Part shown: positions 62,123 through 64,000 of the stretch, piece by piece
Numbering within the stretch: position 1 is the stretch's first letter
Layout: the number at the start of each line of letters is the position of its first letter
DNA from: Methylocapsa sp. S129
GTDB taxonomy: Bacteria; Pseudomonadota; Alphaproteobacteria; Rhizobiales; Beijerinckiaceae
Reading direction: 5' to 3'
NCBI RefSeq assembly: GCF_009765995.1
Contig: NZ_LMUI01000047.1
Span: 1 to 64,000 of the forward strand
DNA length: 64,000 nt
The notes under the pieces: generated by a model
The model's input: the letters and a program-made list of their open reading frames with translations, nothing else
What the model was told of the DNA's origin: nothing
Database searches by the model: none
Made by a program: the position numbers and the translations under genes

Positions 62123-62590
62123 TTAATTTGCTGGCTTCGAGGCCGATCCGCGCTGTTTCGCCCGCGCGCGCCAGCCATCGAGCGACCACGCGCCGGGCCC
62201 CAAGGCGGCCAGCACGAGAAAGCCGCCGGCGATGGCGAGGTTCTTCTGAAAGTTTATGACCTGCCCAGCGTCGGCGGCGTCGCTATGAAAAATGAGCGCG
62301 GTGAGAATGGCGAATCCGGCCAAGGCGATCGCCGCCCAGCGCGTCATCAGGCCGCTCAAGATCATCAGGCCGCCGCCGAGTTCCGTGAGGATGGCCAGCG
62401 GCAATAGAAGCGATGTGACGCCGTGATCCAGCATATAGCCCGCGACGTCGGAATAATGGACGATTTTGCCATAGCCTTCGACGACAAAAATATAGGCCAT
62501 CAGCGCCCGTCCAACGAAGACAATCGGGTCGACGAGTCCGTGCGGAACGCCAGCATTCCAGTCACGGCTCCGCCGTTCGCCAGTCGACAT
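62123..62590 (-). CDS. DoxX-family membrane protein
   Basis: A 155-aa protein with four TM helices in the DoxX arrangement (FVGRALMAYIFVVEGYGKI; LLLPLAILTELGGGLMILSGLMTRWAAI; LAIAGGFLVLAALGPG). DoxX-like proteins are of uncertain function, some linked to redox or quinone metabolism. The ATG at 62590 follows AGGAAGG. Confidence 0.88.
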   Translation of the reverse strand: MSTGERRSRDWNAGVPHGLVDPIVFVGRALMAYIFVVEGYGKIVHYSDVAGYMLDHGVTSLLLPLAILTELGGGLMILSGLMTRWAAIALAGFAILTALIFHSDAADAGQVINFQKNLAIAGGFLVLAALGPGAWSLDGWRARAKQRGSASKPAN

Positions 62591-62657
62591 GCGCAACCTT
62601 CCTGTTTCAGCCCAATCGCGCATCGCGGGGCGAGCGGCGAAATCCGATCATTTCCAG

Positions 62658-63284
62658 TTACAGATTTTGCGCTTTGCCGATCGCTTCCGAGAGGTCCTCA
62701 TATTCCTCGCATTCGGTCGAACCGCAGAGTTTTTGAATCGTCTGCAACTGCTCTTTCGCCAGATCGAGCTTGTTCTGGATGACATAGGCCTCGCCGAGAT
62801 ATTCGCGCACTTGCGCATAGTTCGGATCGAGGGCGACCGATTTCAGATAATAGCCTATTCCCTCTTCGGTGCGGCCGAGTTTGCGGGTTGCATAGCCGCG
62901 GTAGTTCCAGGCCCGCGGCGTATTGGAATCCTGCAATGTGTCCAGAATATCCAACGCCTCTTGATAGCGTTCCGCTTTGGCGAGGGCGTAGGCATATTCA
63001 GTCAACGCCGCGTCGGGCAGAACGCCGCTGTGTTTGGCGACGCATTTCTTGTTTTTCGCATCCCAGACCTTGCCCCTGTCGCAAGTCGTCAGGTCGGTCT
63101 GACTATTGCGCTGCCCGGACGGCGCCGCGCCCATCGCGCCGTCGCCCCCACCTCCGCCTCCTCCCCCGCCGCCGGCTCCTCCGCTCGCCAAAGCGCGTGG
63201 GGCGCTCACGAGCATGAGGCCCAGGACAAGCGCCATTGGCGCGGCGAGCAGACGAACGCGTCCGTGTGATAATGTCGGTGTCAT
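62658..63284 (-). CDS. Secreted TPR-repeat protein
   Basis: A 208-aa protein with a Sec signal peptide (MALVLGLMLVSAPRALA) and a Gly-rich run (about ten Gly). Residues 95-195 carry two or three tetratricopeptide repeats (ALTEYAYALAKAERYQEALDILDTL; AWNYRGYATRKLGRTEEGIGYYLKSVALDPNYAQVREYLGEAY). Four Cys residues sit outside the repeats. It is divergent from the ECF sigma factor gene and could belong to its regulon. Confidence 0.85.
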   Translation of the reverse strand: MTPTLSHGRVRLLAAPMALVLGLMLVSAPRALASGGAGGGGGGGGGGDGAMGAAPSGQRNSQTDLTTCDRGKVWDAKNKKCVAKHSGVLPDAALTEYAYALAKAERYQEALDILDTLQDSNTPRAWNYRGYATRKLGRTEEGIGYYLKSVALDPNYAQVREYLGEAYVIQNKLDLAKEQLQTIQKLCGSTECEEYEDLSEAIGKAQNL

Positions 63285-63427
63285 GACCTATGCCTCCTTG
63301 TCGACGAGCGAACAACAAACACGTCGGGGTCGCGAAATATTCATTCGCCTTCGCATGATTTTTCGCCGATCGGTTCCCGACGCCCGCGGCGCGCGGGGCG
63401 ACATAGGTCTGCAATGAAGGGCGCCCC

Positions 63428-63970
63428 ATGAAGGCGATCGGTCCGCAAGAGGTGAAGGCCGGTTTGGCGGCAAATCTCGCGCGTCTCTGGCGTTATGGCC
63501 TCGTGCTGTCCGGCGCCCGCGATGTGGCGGACGACCTCGTTCAGGCGACATGCGTGCGCGCCATCGAGCGGGCTGACCAATTTCAGCCGGGCACGCAGCT
63601 CGATCGGTGGCTGTTTTCGATTCTACGCTCCATCTGGCTCAATGAGTTACGCTCCCGACGCGTGCGCGAGGGCGGCGGCTTCGTTGACGCCAGCGAAGCG
63701 CTTGTCGTCGACGGCGGCCATCAAATCGAAACGAATATTTTCGCGGCTCAAGTGTTGAGAGAAGTTGGCGGACTTCCCGAAGCGCAACGGGAGGCCGTGC
63801 TGCTCGTCTATGTCGAGGGCTTGAGTTATCGCGAGGCGGCCGAAGTCCTCGCCGCTCCGATCGGCACGATCATGAGCCGGCTGGCGGCGGCGCGATTGAC
63901 GCTTGGGAAAATGGGGGCGGCGTCCGAACCTGATCAGGCGCGCCGCCCAGACGACGGCGGCTGGAGGTAG
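63428..63970 (+). CDS. ECF-family RNA polymerase sigma factor
   Basis: A 180-aa sigma factor. Region 2 is LWRYGLVLSGARDVADDLVQATCVRAIERADQFQPGTQLDRWLFSILRSIWLNELRSR. Region 4 is LPEAQREAVLLVYVEGLSYREAAEVLAAPIGTIMSRLAAARLTL. It directs transcription of an extracytoplasmic stress regulon. The next gene begins 4 bp after its stop, as usual for a cognate anti-sigma factor. The family resembles alphaproteobacterial ECF groups with small membrane anti-sigma partners. Confidence 0.93.
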   Translation: MKAIGPQEVKAGLAANLARLWRYGLVLSGARDVADDLVQATCVRAIERADQFQPGTQLDRWLFSILRSIWLNELRSRRVREGGGFVDASEALVVDGGHQIETNIFAAQVLREVGGLPEAQREAVLLVYVEGLSYREAAEVLAAPIGTIMSRLAAARLTLGKMGAASEPDQARRPDDGGWR

Positions 63971-63973
63971 GCG

Positions 63974-64000
63974 ATGAAAACAGGATGGCAACATGACTGG
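63974..64000 (+). CDS. 5' end of the next gene, probably the anti-sigma factor
   Basis: ATG 63974 follows GGAGG at 7 bp and encodes MKTGWQHDW up to the window edge. The position immediately behind an ECF sigma gene suggests an anti-sigma factor. The sequence is too short to identify. Confidence 0.5.

Overview
The window is chromosomal DNA from a high-GC alphaproteobacterium, most probably a member of the Hyphomicrobiales near Beijerinckiaceae/Methylocystaceae. This placement is an inference. It rests on the gene order dgt-argS-SPOR-nagZ-scpA-scpB-tatABC-serS-surE-pcm-nlpD, a hopanoid cyclase, a phosphofructokinase of the PPi-dependent type, and the codon use. No rRNA is present. One tRNA gene (Gln, anticodon CTG) lies at 50129-50202.

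Layout. 1-5.4 kb is an accessory stretch: an APH-type kinase overlapping a tiny ORF, a TetR gene divergent from a DFR-like reductase, a short-chain dehydrogenase and a second TetR gene. 5.4-6.5 kb is the rplM-rpsI operon with a recognisable promoter and terminator. 6.5-13.6 kb holds a thioesterase, an AraC regulator, an NmrA-like protein, a probable phosphonopyruvate hydrolase, an enoyl-CoA hydratase, a CoA-binding protein and a chemoreceptor. 14-18 kb holds a DEAD-box helicase, DUF6157, TfoX-N, an IscA-type protein and a DUF815 ATPase. 18-36 kb is the conserved housekeeping cluster, all on the minus strand, split by squalene-hopene cyclase with an ICMT-type methyltransferase and by an EamA exporter.

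36-50 kb: erpA, a peroxiredoxin divergent from a LysR regulator, an aldehyde dehydrogenase, a Tat-exported MsrB paired with a DipZ-type thiol-disulfide relay protein, a complete sugar ABC importer with an embedded DUF5060/apiosidase-like hydrolase, and the phosphofructokinase. 50.2-56.2 kb is a lower-GC genomic island inserted at the 3' end of tRNA-Gln and bounded by a 21-nt direct repeat (19 of 21 matching). It carries one five-gene operon: DNA methyltransferase, BglII/BstYI-like protein, ParB-like protein, SNF2-type helicase and DUF3883 nuclease-like protein. No integrase is visible. I consider this the best candidate for an undescribed (defence) system.

56.4-64 kb holds mostly small or envelope proteins: TraB/GumN-like, GYD, small membrane and secreted proteins, an SGNH-like protein, a LysM protein, DoxX, a TPR protein and an ECF sigma factor with the first codons of the next gene. 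Between 57.65 and 58.98 kb there are three intrinsic terminators not attached to any gene. They sit behind C-rich hairpin loops and suggest a small-RNA locus.
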